64,000 nt of DNA, taken from the NCBI RefSeq assembly GCF_963677125.1, contig NZ_OY781882.1, positions 4,238,501 to 4,302,500 of the forward strand, in the 5' to 3' direction. Under the pieces are notes generated by a model. That model had not been told where the DNA came from, searched no databases, and saw only the letters and a program-made list of their open reading frames with translations. Below, one piece after another: positions 42,009 to 50,769 of the stretch (its first letter is position 1; the number at the start of each line of letters is the position of its first letter). A program made the position numbers and the translations under genes. The DNA comes from an uncultured Desulfobacter sp. (GTDB lineage Bacteria; Desulfobacterota; Desulfobacteria; Desulfobacterales; Desulfobacteraceae).

Positions 42009-42986
42009 ATGGCCGACAATGAATTTTTGGGTAATGTGGGTGGCAGAACATTATCCAAACCGCCCACCCCAGGTGATATTTTTTTTGACAAAGCATTCAG
42101 GTTCCTGACCCGCGCCTTTACCTGGGCCACCATTTTTCTGCTGGCGTTCATCGTCTATAAAGTCGGCGGGAAAGCACTGCCGGCGTTCCCTGAGTTAGGC
42201 ATTAAATTCCTGTTCACATCCACCTGGGATTCAAGCCAAAATGTGTACGGTATTCTGCCCCAGATTTGGGGCACTCTTTACAGTTCATTTCTTGCCCTTA
42301 TTCTTGGTGGTTTTTTCGGAATCACCATTGCCATATTCATTACCCAGGATTTTCTTCCGTATAAAGTTGAATTTGCATTAAAAAATATTATTGAACTGCT
42401 TGCCGCCATCCCTAGTGTTGTTTACGGCCTATGGGGCATTTATGTTCTGATTCCCCTGATCCGTCCTTTCACGGATTTTCTGCACGAGTCCCTGGGCTGG
42501 ATTCCGTTTTTTTCCACCCGGCTTTCGGGCCTGGGCCTTTTTCCGGCAGCACTGGTGCTGTCTATTATGATCCTGCCCACGGTTGCAGCCATTTCCCAGG
42601 ATGCCTTTAAAGCCATACCCCATAAAACCAAGGAAGCCGCCTTTGGTATGGGGACCACCCGCTGGGAAGCTATTTTGCGCGTTATGCTGCCAACAGCCTC
42701 CGGAGGGATTTTTGGTGCGCTTGTTCTGGGCTTTGGCCGGGCGCTTGGCGAAACCATGGCCCTTGCCATGCTGGTGGGCAGTATGTCTACAGTTACCCTC
42801 TCCTTTTTCTCTCCGGCAGACACCATTGCGGCCCTTCTGGCCAACACCTTTCCCGAAGCGGACGTCGGGCTTGAAACCAGCGCGCTGATGTATGCGGCCT
42901 GTGTACTGTTATTGATTACCCTAATTGTTAATGTTGCCGGTGCTGTTATTGTTGCCAGGACAACGCCGGGAGGAGACGCAAGATGA
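42009..42986 (+). CDS. pstC: Phosphate ABC transporter permease PstC
   Basis: A 325-residue inner-membrane protein with six predicted membrane segments. The ABC permease EAA-type loop (EAAFGMGTTRWEAILRVMLP) lies near residue 210 and contacts PstB; AAIPSVVYGLWGIYVLIP and ALGETMALAML are typical of PstC. It begins 22 bases after the hairpin following pstS and overlaps pstA by 4 bases. Confidence 0.95.
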   Translation: MADNEFLGNVGGRTLSKPPTPGDIFFDKAFRFLTRAFTWATIFLLAFIVYKVGGKALPAFPELGIKFLFTSTWDSSQNVYGILPQIWGTLYSSFLALILGGFFGITIAIFITQDFLPYKVEFALKNIIELLAAIPSVVYGLWGIYVLIPLIRPFTDFLHESLGWIPFFSTRLSGLGLFPAALVLSIMILPTVAAISQDAFKAIPHKTKEAAFGMGTTRWEAILRVMLPTASGGIFGALVLGFGRALGETMALAMLVGSMSTVTLSFFSPADTIAALLANTFPEADVGLETSALMYAACVLLLITLIVNVAGAVIVARTTPGGDAR

Positions 42987-43861
42987 GCGAAACCGATCTT
43001 CAATTACCGCAACTGGAACGTCAGCCCATGGAGCCAAGGGCGCTTAAGTCAATTGTTTTAAGCGCTATTACCATCGTTTGTGCAGTAACAGCTTGCATCC
43101 CTTTATTTTCAGTGCTCTTTATGCTGATATACCGTGGCGGTAAGCGACTGACCTTTGAATTGTTTTATTCCTTGCCCCCGGGCGCATTTGACGCCCCGGG
43201 TGTCGGCGGTTTCGGTAATGCTATTCTCGGTACCGCCTTTATGGTGGGAATTGCCGGTTTGATCAGCATCCCTTTTGGTATCCTGGCAGCGGTTTACCTG
43301 GCAGAGTTTGACCCCCACAGTAAAGTTTCCGAGATAGCCAGATTCTGCGCAAAAACTATGACCGGTCTGCCGTCTATTATTGCCGGCGTTTTTGCCTATG
43401 CGATTGTTGTCCTTACCATGGGTCATTATTCAGCCTGGGCCGGGGGTGTCGCTCTTTCCCTGCTGATGATTCCCACCGTCATGCTCACAGCCGAAGAGGC
43501 CATTAAAATGGTGCCCAATCCCATGCGTGAAGCGGCTTACGGTATGGGATGCACCCCGGCCCAGAGCCTGGTCAAGATTATTTTGCCCGTTGCCATGCCG
43601 GGCATCATCACAGGTGTTGTTCTTGCCGTGGCCAGAGCTGCCGGAGAAACGGCACCGTTGCTGTTCACAGCCCTTTTTTCCGAGAGCTGGCTTGCCCCCA
43701 ATGATCCTACGGCATCTTTGGCGGTGTTGATTTACAACTGGTCATCCAGCCCTTATGAAAATCTCATTGAACTGGCCTGGGCTGCGTCACTGATCCTTGT
43801 TGTGCTGGTCTTTGTCCTTAATGTTGTCAGCCGCGCCATAGGCGGAAAGACCAAACTGTGA
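42983..43861 (+). CDS. pstA: Phosphate ABC transporter permease PstA
   Basis: A 292-residue inner-membrane protein with six membrane segments, the partner of PstC. GLPSIIAGVFAYAIVVLT and the cytoplasmic loop EAAYGMGCTPAQSLVKIILP are the expected permease signatures, and ARAAGETAPLLFTAL is typical of PstA. The start overlaps the pstC stop (ATGA). Confidence 0.95.
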   Translation: MSETDLQLPQLERQPMEPRALKSIVLSAITIVCAVTACIPLFSVLFMLIYRGGKRLTFELFYSLPPGAFDAPGVGGFGNAILGTAFMVGIAGLISIPFGILAAVYLAEFDPHSKVSEIARFCAKTMTGLPSIIAGVFAYAIVVLTMGHYSAWAGGVALSLLMIPTVMLTAEEAIKMVPNPMREAAYGMGCTPAQSLVKIILPVAMPGIITGVVLAVARAAGETAPLLFTALFSESWLAPNDPTASLAVLIYNWSSSPYENLIELAWAASLILVVLVFVLNVVSRAIGGKTKL

Positions 43862-43873
43862 TTTTAGATCATG

Positions 43874-43905
43874 AATAACAGCCATGGGCTGATCTGGTCT
43901 ATCGA
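43874..43905 (+). repeat. 32-base intergenic motif, copy B
   Basis: Starts AATAACAGCCATGGG and continues with CTGATCTGGTCTATCGA. It differs from copy A (13015-13046) at five positions. It lies between pstA and pstB, 80 bases before the pstB start, in an unusually long gap for this operon. Confidence 0.6.
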
Positions 43906-43985
43906 TTCCAGACTCAGTTCACGATGAAAGTTGGAAGATCTGTTTTAGCTATACAGACTTTCTTATAAAAGGAGTAGAAACGCTC

Positions 43986-44813
43986 ATGGAAGCAGTAAAA
44001 GAAATTGATGCAAACGAACCCTATGAAAATGACCTGCCTGCGGATATTGCATTGGATTGCAAAGCCGAGCAGATTTTTTACGGTGACTTCCTTGCTGTCC
44101 GGGACAGTCATGTACCCATAAAAAGAAATCAGATCACAGGCTTTATCGGGCCTTCCGGTTGCGGTAAAAGTACGGTGCTCAAAAGTATAAACCGTATGAA
44201 TGACCTGATCCGGGGATTCCGATTTATTGGTGATGTACATTTCCACGGCATCAATATCTATGACAGCAATATCGACCCTGTGTCGGTTCGCCGGAATATC
44301 GGCATGGTGTTTCAGCAGCCCAACCCGTTTTCAATGTCCATTTTTGACAACGTGGCCTTTGGCCTGCGCCTGAACCGGTATAAAGGAAACATGCACGAAA
44401 AGGTTGAAAAGGCGCTTCGGGGCGCGGCTTTGTGGAAAGAGGTAAAGGATAAACTTAAAAACAACGGTCTGTCCCTTTCCGGCGGCCAGCAGCAGCGTTT
44501 ATGCATTGCAAGAGCTATTGCCACAGAACCCCGGGTGCTTCTCATGGACGAACCCTGCTCCGCACTGGATCCCATTGCCACCCGCCAGATTGAAGAGCTG
44601 ATGGTGGATCTTAAAAAACAGTTCACCGTTGCCATTGTAACCCACAATATGCAACAGGCTGTCCGTGTGGCTGATCAGACCGCCTTTTTTTCCGTGGACA
44701 TTTCCAAGGGAGGCCGTACCGGCTACCTTGTCGAAATGGGTCCCACCAAAGAGCTGTTTGAAAATCCCCAGGAAGATTTGACCAAAGAGTACCTGCACGG
44801 CGAGTTCTCCTGA
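43986..44813 (+). CDS. pstB: Phosphate ABC transporter ATP-binding protein PstB
   Basis: A 275-residue ATPase that drives PstCA. Walker A GPSGCGKST, Q-loop GMVFQQPNPFSMSIF, signature LSGGQQQRLCIARAIA, Walker B VLLMDEPCSALDP and the switch His in VTHNMQQAVRVAD are all present. The N-terminus is about 20 residues longer than usual and acidic. It is separated from pstA by 124 bases holding motif copy B. No phoU follows; a terminator closes the operon. Confidence 0.96.
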   Translation: MEAVKEIDANEPYENDLPADIALDCKAEQIFYGDFLAVRDSHVPIKRNQITGFIGPSGCGKSTVLKSINRMNDLIRGFRFIGDVHFHGINIYDSNIDPVSVRRNIGMVFQQPNPFSMSIFDNVAFGLRLNRYKGNMHEKVEKALRGAALWKEVKDKLKNNGLSLSGGQQQRLCIARAIATEPRVLLMDEPCSALDPIATRQIEELMVDLKKQFTVAIVTHNMQQAVRVADQTAFFSVDISKGGRTGYLVEMGPTKELFENPQEDLTKEYLHGEFS

Positions 44814-44839
44814 TTCGACGCCTTTTTTTGTCAATCAAA

Positions 44840-44883
44840 TAAAAATACCCCGGGAAAATATTATCCCAGGGGTATTTTTATTA
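44840..44883 (+). terminator. Terminator of the pst operon
   Basis: AAAAATACCCC pairs with GGGGTATTTTT, with inner GGGA/TCCC pairs and a one-base bulge, flanked by A and T runs. It may also act on the minus-strand lipoprotein gene. Confidence 0.85.
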
Positions 44884-44935
44884 TTCAATGTGGGCAAAAG
44901 CCTTGGTATGATATGTCAGGGTCGCCCCATGGCTG

Positions 44936-45472
44936 TTATTCGTATTTCTTTTGGTAGCTTTTTTCTGCTTCCTGCATTTTCGCCCGTCCGGTTTCAAGTA
45001 GGTTCTGTCCCTTGCTGATTGCAGATTCTCCTTCAGAAATTCGGGCGTTACCACGCTTAATAATTTTGTGGCCTTCTAAGATTTTTTTCTCAGCGAGTTT
45101 CCATGCTTCCGCAATTTTTTTGAGCTTTTTGGCATTTGCAGTAGCTGAGGCGGATGAATGGGGATCCTGGTTTATCTGGGACAGGTCCTGGTAAGCTTTG
45201 CGATTGTCTTGTACGGCGGTATTGCCCTCTTCAATTAATTTTTCACCCTGCCGTAAATCAGCACGTCCTTTTTCAACCAGCTTTCTGCCTTTGAGAATTT
45301 GCTCCTCTCCTTTTTGGGATTCCTTCTTTCCCTGCTCCCAGATTTGGGCAATCTCAATACGAGATTCACCTTCGGATAATACTTTTTCACCGAATGAAGA
45401 TGGTTTGGTGGCGCACCCGACAAGAAGGGTTAATATTAGAACAATTCCTAAAGTTGATAATTTCTTATTCAA
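44936..45472 (-). CDS. Lipoprotein with glycine-spaced helical repeats
   Basis: A 178-residue exported protein. The start TTG at 45472 gives a compact signal peptide (NKKLSTLGIVLILTLLVGC) with lipobox LVGC; a GTG 30 bases upstream is possible but would add a Cys-containing extension. After the lipobox the protein is almost all charged helix with Gly about every seven residues (KGEEQILKGRKLVEKGRADL, then RQGEKLIEEG), repeated again near the C-terminus (RGNARISEGESAISKGQNLL). This suggests a long helical rod or coiled coil anchored in a membrane. No family name is recognised. Confidence 0.65.
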   Translation of the reverse strand: MNKKLSTLGIVLILTLLVGCATKPSSFGEKVLSEGESRIEIAQIWEQGKKESQKGEEQILKGRKLVEKGRADLRQGEKLIEEGNTAVQDNRKAYQDLSQINQDPHSSASATANAKKLKKIAEAWKLAEKKILEGHKIIKRGNARISEGESAISKGQNLLETGRAKMQEAEKSYQKKYE

Positions 45473-45564
45473 TACAGAGATTAATCCTATGCAGCCGCTC
45501 ACTGTTACGAAAGGACAGAATTTTAACCATAGGCAGCCGTCAGTGAGATGGATAGGTTCCAGTC

Positions 45565-46749
45565 GTGCTTATACCGCCCGCATTCCCTAAACCGGATCGC
45601 CTCGATTGCATTGAAATGTGCATTAACAACTGCGATGCCTTTGCCAGGTTGTTCGGAGAGGTGAATCCTGTATTCCGGCGGATCGGTAGAACCCAGGAAG
45701 CAGTTTACATCGATTTAGGAACCGCCGGGTTTGACGTGATTGAGATCACAGGCCAATCCGTTCAAGTGATAAAAAATCCGCCGGTTAAATTTATCCGCTC
45801 AAGAATTCAATTGCCCATTGGAGGGATCTCTCCGAATGCCAAGAAGACCTTCTACGTCTCAAAAAGTACATACCGTTCAAAACCGAAGATGATTTTACCC
45901 TGTTCGTTGCCTGGCTGATGTCTTGCCTGAATACTTTCGGTGGGTATCCGCCCCTTTTCCTGGTCGGAGAGCAGGGTTCCGCAAAGAGCACCGCTTCAGC
46001 CTTGATGAAAAACCTTCTGGATGAGTCCACCGTACCACTCAGAAATTTTTCCATCGGCATGAGAAGCCTGATGATTGCAACCAGCAACGATGTCATCCTT
46101 TGCTACGATAATCTATCAAAAATTTCGGACAAGCAGTCTGACAACCTCTGTAAACTTTCAACCGGTGCCGGTTTCACCACGAGAAAACGCTACACGACCA
46201 ATGAAGAGATTCAGCTTCTCTGCAAAAAAACTGTAGTGATCAACAGCATCTCCATGTCACCCAACCGGCAGGACTTGGCCGATCGGTCCCTTAGTGTCCG
46301 GCTTGCGTTCATCCCAGAAAAGGACAGGAAGAAGAGCAAGGAGATCTGGGAGTCCTGGAGTGAGGATCGCCCGGCTATTTTGGGGGGGATTATGCATTGC
46401 GGTATCTGCTGCGCTTAGAAAATTCGACAGCGTGGAGACAGCCGATCTTATCAGAATGGCGGATTTTGCCAAGTGGGTTATTGCCGGAGAAGAAGAGTTA
46501 CCCTTCCACCATATCAGTCAGATCGTGGCGTTATCTGAGATCTATCCTGAAGACCTGGTGCGACGAGCCATCGAAGATGCCTTCCATTTTAACGCTTTTT
46601 CCTGTGACTGTATTGCCAACCTTTCAGAGCAACGATCCAGGCAAGTTCAAGAGCCCGGAGCGCTTCACCTGACCCGAAACAGAGATCTCCTGGAGATGAC
46701 CATCAAACGCCCGGATCTGTCCATTTACGATATTGGAGAAGAAAAATGA
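45565..46749 (+). pseudogene. Broken primase-type ATPase from a mobile element
   Basis: One protein spread over three frames. Part 1 (45565 to about 45830) reads FARLFGEVNPVFRR and YIDLGTAGFDVIEIT; part 2 (about 45835-46385) reads DLLRLKKYIPFKTEDDF, then Walker A LVGEQGSAKSTAS and CYDNLSKI; part 3 (to 46749) reads AVSAALRKFDSVETADLIRM. The sequence pattern is that of ATP-binding/primase proteins on integrated elements. The second break is at a run of seven G (46382-46388); removing one G restores the frame. The N-terminal primase half is missing. Two frameshifts plus truncation indicate a dead gene, unless the G-run break is a sequence error. Confidence 0.75.
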
Positions 46750-46844
46750 CTGATATCAATGAATTTCTGTCCCACTTGAAATTACCTTTTATCCGCAAAA
46801 ACTATGAATCCATGGCAAAGACCTCTACCGGTTCTTGTAGATGA
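46746..46844 (+). pseudogene. Fragment resembling the N-terminus of an IstB-type ATPase
   Basis: A 32-codon frame, MTDINEFLSHLKLPFIRKNY followed by ESMAKTSTG and then a stop. Its opening resembles the first helix of IS21-type IstB helper proteins, and the ATGA overlap with the preceding frame is the usual way such genes are coupled. Everything after about residue 30, including the ATPase motifs, is gone. The family call rests on a short match and is tentative. Confidence 0.4.
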
Positions 46845-46970
46845 ATGAGTGCTGTTCTCTTTCATAGAACCAATACCACAGTCCATGAATTCTGCCCCCC
46901 GGAGTTCTATCTTACTCTTGATGAGATCAGAGTGTCTGTTGACTGTCAGTTCTGCCAGGAGAAATATTGA
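46845..46970 (+). CDS. Possible small Cys-containing protein
   Basis: A 41-codon frame starting right after the IstB-like fragment, with one Cys in HEFCPPEFYLTL and a CxxC near the end (VDCQFCQEKY). It could be the end of a zinc-binding protein or a chance frame. No ribosome binding site is evident, and the stop overlaps the next promoter. Confidence 0.2.
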   Translation: MSAVLFHRTNTTVHEFCPPEFYLTLDEIRVSVDCQFCQEKY

Positions 46971-46995
46971 CATTTTTTATAAACTTATATAAATA
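46967..46995 (+). promoter_or_regulatory. Candidate promoter of the HD-GYP gene
   Basis: A perfect TTGACA (46967-46972), 17-base spacer, TAAATA (46990-46995) in a very AT-rich stretch that runs to about 47015. Confidence 0.45.
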
Positions 46996-47062
46996 TATTA
47001 TATAATAAATTTAAGTAGTTATTTTTTTAGAGCTCAGCTTTTTTTTAGGGGAGGAGAGTCGT

Positions 47063-48772
47063 ATGCTGGAAAATGCGATGCAGAAGATGTTTAAGACTAC
47101 CTCTCGGAGAATTGCCGTGCCGGCACTTTTGACAATCGCTCTTTATGTCATTGCCATGTTTATTATTTTTCTTCCTCATATTGAAAAAAGCTTTGTCAGC
47201 AGAAAGAAAGAAATGATCCGTGAATTGGCCGAAACAGTCTGGAGCCTGGTTGATAATTACCACGAACGGGAGCTGTCTGGCGAGCTGAGCCGGTCCGATG
47301 CTCAAAACAGGGCACTGCTCCGGATCGGTACACTCCGGTACGGTCCTGAAAAAAAGGATTATTTCTGGATCTCTGACATTACGCCACGGATGATTATGCA
47401 TCCGTATCGCTCGAATATTGTGAACAAGGACATTGAGGAGATTCAGGATTCAGGTCTCAAAAGACTTTACTTAAGGTGGAATGAGGTGGTTGAGAAGAAA
47501 GGTGCCGGGTATGTTGATTATCAATGGCAATGGAAAGACGACCCCAACAAAATGTCTGATAAATTGTCCTATATCAAAGGCTTTCAACCATGGGGCTGGA
47601 TTGTGGGGACTGGTATGTATCTTGATGATATTTACGCGGAAATCGACGCCATACGCAATAAGTTTATCGCCATTTCCACCGTTATCCTGTGTATTGTCCT
47701 GATTCTGTCCATATATTCCATTCGTCAAACCATGAAAGCTGACAACGAGCTGATGCTCACCTTAATTGAACGCAACGAACTGAATGAATCGCTGAAAGAG
47801 AGTAAAGAGCGATTCCGGAGCCTTCTGGAAAATACCAGCGATTGGATATGGGAAAGCGATAAAAAGGGACGGTATACCTATTCAAGCCCCAGAGTGGAAG
47901 AATTACTGGGTTTTTCATCAAAAGAAACAATGCACAAAACCATTATGGATTTCGTTCCCAGCAATTTAAAGAACCTGTATCAGGAAACCTTCAAAAATCT
48001 GCTTGGCGCCAAAAAGTCATTCAAAGGGTTTGAGACTACATGCCAGCAAAAAAACGGCCAGCATGTGGTTGTCGAAAATAATGCGGTGCCGGTTTTTTCA
48101 GAAAACGGCGGTCTTTTGGGATACAGAGGAGTAACGCGGGACATCACAGACCGGAAAATGGCCATGGAAGCGCTTAAAAAAAGTCGAGACGTTCTGCATG
48201 CAAATCTTGAGGAGACCGTGAAGTCATTGGCCTCCGCCGAGGAGAAACGTGATCCTTACACTGCTGGCCATCAGACACGGGTTGATCGATTGGCCTGTGC
48301 CATTGCACGAGAACTCGGACTTTCAGATCAGCAGACTGAAGGACTGCACTTTGCCGCACTTCTGCATGATATCGGAAAAATTGCCCTGCCGTCCGAATTC
48401 CTGTCCAAACCGACTTCTTTGTCCCACCAGGAGCATGAAATAATTAAATGCCATGCCCAGGTTGGGTACGATATTTTGAAAAACATTCATTTCCCATGGC
48501 CTGTTGCGGAAATCGTATACCAGCACCACGAATACCTTGACGGTTCGGGTTATCCCAGGAATTTGACTGATAAGGAAATTCTTCTTGAAGCGAAAATACT
48601 GACAGTTGCTGATGTGGTTGAAGCCATATCGTCCCACCGCCCCTACAGGCCGTCTCTCGGCATGGACTCCGCCTTGGAGGAAATACAGGATGGTCGCGGA
48701 ATTCGATATTATGCCCCCTGTGTGGACGCCTGCCTAAAGCTCATAAAAGATGAAAAGATTGATTTCTCGTGA
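47063..48772 (+). CDS. Cache-PAS-HD-GYP protein, predicted c-di-GMP phosphodiesterase
   Basis: A 569-residue membrane sensor. Two membrane segments (about residues 19-38 and 194-216) bracket a periplasmic Cache domain (KKDYFWISDITPRMIMHPY, WGWIVGTGMYLDDIYAEID). A PAS domain with its C-cap (GYRGVTRDITDRK) follows from about 250 to 375. The C-terminal HD-GYP domain keeps HDIGK and HHEYLDGSGYP, the metal ligands and GYP signature needed to hydrolyse c-di-GMP. A GGGGAGGAG precedes the ATG. It is a single gene beside decayed mobile-element sequence and an IS. The signal sensed is unknown; Cache domains often bind small organic acids or amino acids. Confidence 0.9.
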   Translation: MLENAMQKMFKTTSRRIAVPALLTIALYVIAMFIIFLPHIEKSFVSRKKEMIRELAETVWSLVDNYHERELSGELSRSDAQNRALLRIGTLRYGPEKKDYFWISDITPRMIMHPYRSNIVNKDIEEIQDSGLKRLYLRWNEVVEKKGAGYVDYQWQWKDDPNKMSDKLSYIKGFQPWGWIVGTGMYLDDIYAEIDAIRNKFIAISTVILCIVLILSIYSIRQTMKADNELMLTLIERNELNESLKESKERFRSLLENTSDWIWESDKKGRYTYSSPRVEELLGFSSKETMHKTIMDFVPSNLKNLYQETFKNLLGAKKSFKGFETTCQQKNGQHVVVENNAVPVFSENGGLLGYRGVTRDITDRKMAMEALKKSRDVLHANLEETVKSLASAEEKRDPYTAGHQTRVDRLACAIARELGLSDQQTEGLHFAALLHDIGKIALPSEFLSKPTSLSHQEHEIIKCHAQVGYDILKNIHFPWPVAEIVYQHHEYLDGSGYPRNLTDKEILLEAKILTVADVVEAISSHRPYRPSLGMDSALEEIQDGRGIRYYAPCVDACLKLIKDEKIDFS

Positions 48773-49029
48773 TTGTCGGATTACCAATGTATTAATCGCA
48801 ACGGTACAAATCCGCTGAACCGCCTCGGTAAGTAATCAATGTATGCCGGATAGCGTGGGAGAGTTTTCAAATGGTGGTTTAATTCGACTCCCAAGTATGA
48901 TTGAAGGTATTGAAATACTCTACCAATAAAGAATTAAATTTATTTTTTGATTCCATATGTTTATTTAATATATAATCGCGGTTCAACGCCTTAAGCCGAA
49001 ACCGAAGATTTTAAAGCATTCTGTTAGAA
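48773..49029. other. Non-coding stretch between HD-GYP gene and IS
   Basis: About 255 bases, AT-rich in the right half, with no gene, tRNA or clear terminator. A short translatable piece (MPDSVGEFSNGGLIRLPS) at about 48843 has no ribosome binding site and may be mobile-element debris. Confidence 0.4.
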
Positions 49030-50499
49030 TAGTCGATTCTGAAAAACCTATATACCAAAACTGGTCGGCACCACCCACTACGCATGGGCGGTCGGCCTTA
49101 ATCCCAACAAAAGTAAAAAATAATCAACCAGCCACCGTAGCAGCTTGCTGATATTCATACCTGCGGCGCTCAGGATCGCATTGATCTTATCCCCGTCTTT
49201 ACCTTTTAACCGGTTGCGATCCATCCGATGCTCCTGTTTTAAATGTCCGATACTCGGCTCAATTGCTGCTCGTCTTTTCATCCAACGCCATAAACTTTTT
49301 GAAGTGCGACCTCTTCGGACTTTATCAACATGAACCTCAATGTCTCCGGTATAGCCATGACCTCGGTACCCTCTATCGACAAAAGATCTTTGGGGCTTCT
49401 GTGTAATTCGTTCTACCTGGGCCAGGGTTTCGGATAGCGTATGCCCGTCATATGGATTGCCATGAACGGCCATTGCCCCAACAAACCAACAACCACGACT
49501 TGTTGTTGCAACACTGACTTTGCAACCAAACTCGTAGCGTTTATGTGCCTTACCTTTACTGATACATTCAACATGAGGCTCATGGACGCTATAAACTTTG
49601 TTCTTGTCCTTCCTTTTTTGGCTCCAAATACGGGTCGCCACATTTAAGAGTTCATCCATCTCTTTATCCGGGGTAGGATACTTCCTTTGAATGTCCCTTA
49701 TCACACGCCCCAAGTAGGTCTTGAGTTTTTTGGTTGCTTTCTTTGCTCTTTTCATTTGTTTCGCATGCGCATAACGGCTTTGCTTGAGTAACGTTTGCTT
49801 GGATAACCGATTGTAATTCTGACGTAGATTGATTTCTCGATCTTTAGCTGCTTTTACCAACCGGTCTCTGGCCCGATCATAAAGCCGTGCATCCGTCGGG
49901 AACCGAACATCTTTCTCTTGAACCGTCGTATCCACATTGATGTTGTGAAGCTGGGATTTTTTGACAGCCTTTAGCACCAACCCAGCCTCAATAGTCTTTT
50001 TCAAAAGCTCCTCTGCGCCGACTTCGCCTATCCTCTTCCGCCAGCGCGTCATGCTGGATGGGTCACAAGGCAGCTCATGCTCAAAGTATTTCATTCCACT
50101 GAAGTACTGCCAATACGGATTTTCTACCCAGCCTTTCACTACCGCTTCATCGCTTAGATTGTAGGTGAACTTCAAGTAATGCAAAGCCGTCATCAGTCTG
50201 GTGGAAATCCCAGGCCTTCCGTTATCTTCACAAAAAGTTACACCGAATTTTTTATCTAATGCGTCCCAATCTACTGCTCGGGATAATTTTACCAGGCTGT
50301 GGCCAAGGGAGATGATATTTTCGAGTTGGGGCAGGAAAAGATCTCCTTGGTTATCCTCTATAGGTGGTTTTGTCGGTTTCATGATAAAATTTGCAAGAAA
50401 ACATTAAGGTTAGAATCAATTTCTTGCAAATACCATAGCAAATTTTAGCAATTTTTTCCAGTAAAATCAGTTACTAAAATGCTTTTTCAGTATCGACTA
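49030..50499 (-). mobile_element. IS5-type insertion sequence, apparently complete
   Basis: About 1470 bases. Terminal inverted repeats are TAGTCGATTCTGAAAAA at 49030-49046 and the complement of TAGTCGATACTGAAAAA at 50483-50499, one mismatch in 17. A GAA directly flanks each end (49027-49029 and 50500-50502), consistent with a 3-base target duplication. Joining the flanks gives GTTAGAATAAC, a palindrome centred on GAA. One intact transposase is encoded on the minus strand. Confidence 0.85.
49078..50382 (-). CDS. IS5 family transposase
   Basis: A 434-residue DDE transposase. The N-terminal helical domain contains RLMTALHYLKFTYNLSDEAV and PSSMTRWRKRIG. The catalytic Asp residues fall in NINVDTTVQEK and SFVDRGYRGH, and the Glu in RRAAIEPSIGHLKQEHRMDR. 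It is uninterrupted and occupies nearly the whole element, so the IS may still be active. It contains no accessory genes. Confidence 0.92.
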   Translation of the reverse strand: MKPTKPPIEDNQGDLFLPQLENIISLGHSLVKLSRAVDWDALDKKFGVTFCEDNGRPGISTRLMTALHYLKFTYNLSDEAVVKGWVENPYWQYFSGMKYFEHELPCDPSSMTRWRKRIGEVGAEELLKKTIEAGLVLKAVKKSQLHNINVDTTVQEKDVRFPTDARLYDRARDRLVKAAKDREINLRQNYNRLSKQTLLKQSRYAHAKQMKRAKKATKKLKTYLGRVIRDIQRKYPTPDKEMDELLNVATRIWSQKRKDKNKVYSVHEPHVECISKGKAHKRYEFGCKVSVATTSRGCWFVGAMAVHGNPYDGHTLSETLAQVERITQKPQRSFVDRGYRGHGYTGDIEVHVDKVRRGRTSKSLWRWMKRRAAIEPSIGHLKQEHRMDRNRLKGKDGDKINAILSAAGMNISKLLRWLVDYFLLLLGLRPTAHA

Positions 50500-50562
50500 G
50501 AATAACGATTTGAAAAAATGGAGCGGATTTTACACGCCTTTTTTATCAAAAAACAGAGAAAT

Positions 50563-50599
50563 AAAGAAAAAAGCGTTTTCAGCAGAATGCCAAAAACGC
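50563..50599 (-). terminator. Terminator of tRNA-Thr
   Basis: On the minus strand GCGTTTT pairs with AAAACGC around about 13 bases, followed by TTTTTTCTTT. Confidence 0.75.
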
Positions 50600-50618
50600 C
50601 TGATAGCTTTGATTTTAT

Positions 50619-50694
50619 TGGAGCCGGCGAGCGGATTCGAACCGCTGGCTTTCTCATTACGAGTGAGATACTCTACCAACTGAGTTACGCCGGC
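50619..50694 (-). tRNA. tRNA-Thr (CGU)
   Basis: A 76-base cloverleaf with encoded CCA. Acceptor GCCGGCG / CGCCGGC, discriminator T, anticodon loop CTCGTAA. It lies about 120 bases from the IS end; the IS did not insert into it. Confidence 0.95.
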
Positions 50695-50708
50695 ACCATT
50701 GAGAATAA

Positions 50709-50737
50709 TTTATACCAGGCCGCCTTTGGAAATTCAA
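50709..50737 (-). promoter_or_regulatory. Promoter of tRNA-Thr
   Basis: On the minus strand TTGAAT (50737-50732), 17-base spacer, TATAAA (50714-50709), 14 bases before the tRNA 5' end. Confidence 0.65.
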
Positions 50738-50769
50738 GGAATATCACGCTTTAAGACATTGCCAAACCG

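Noticed and set aside
48773..49029. Possible group II intron end or retron RNA beside the IS
   Set aside because: No domain V-like hairpin and no reverse transcriptase frame nearby.
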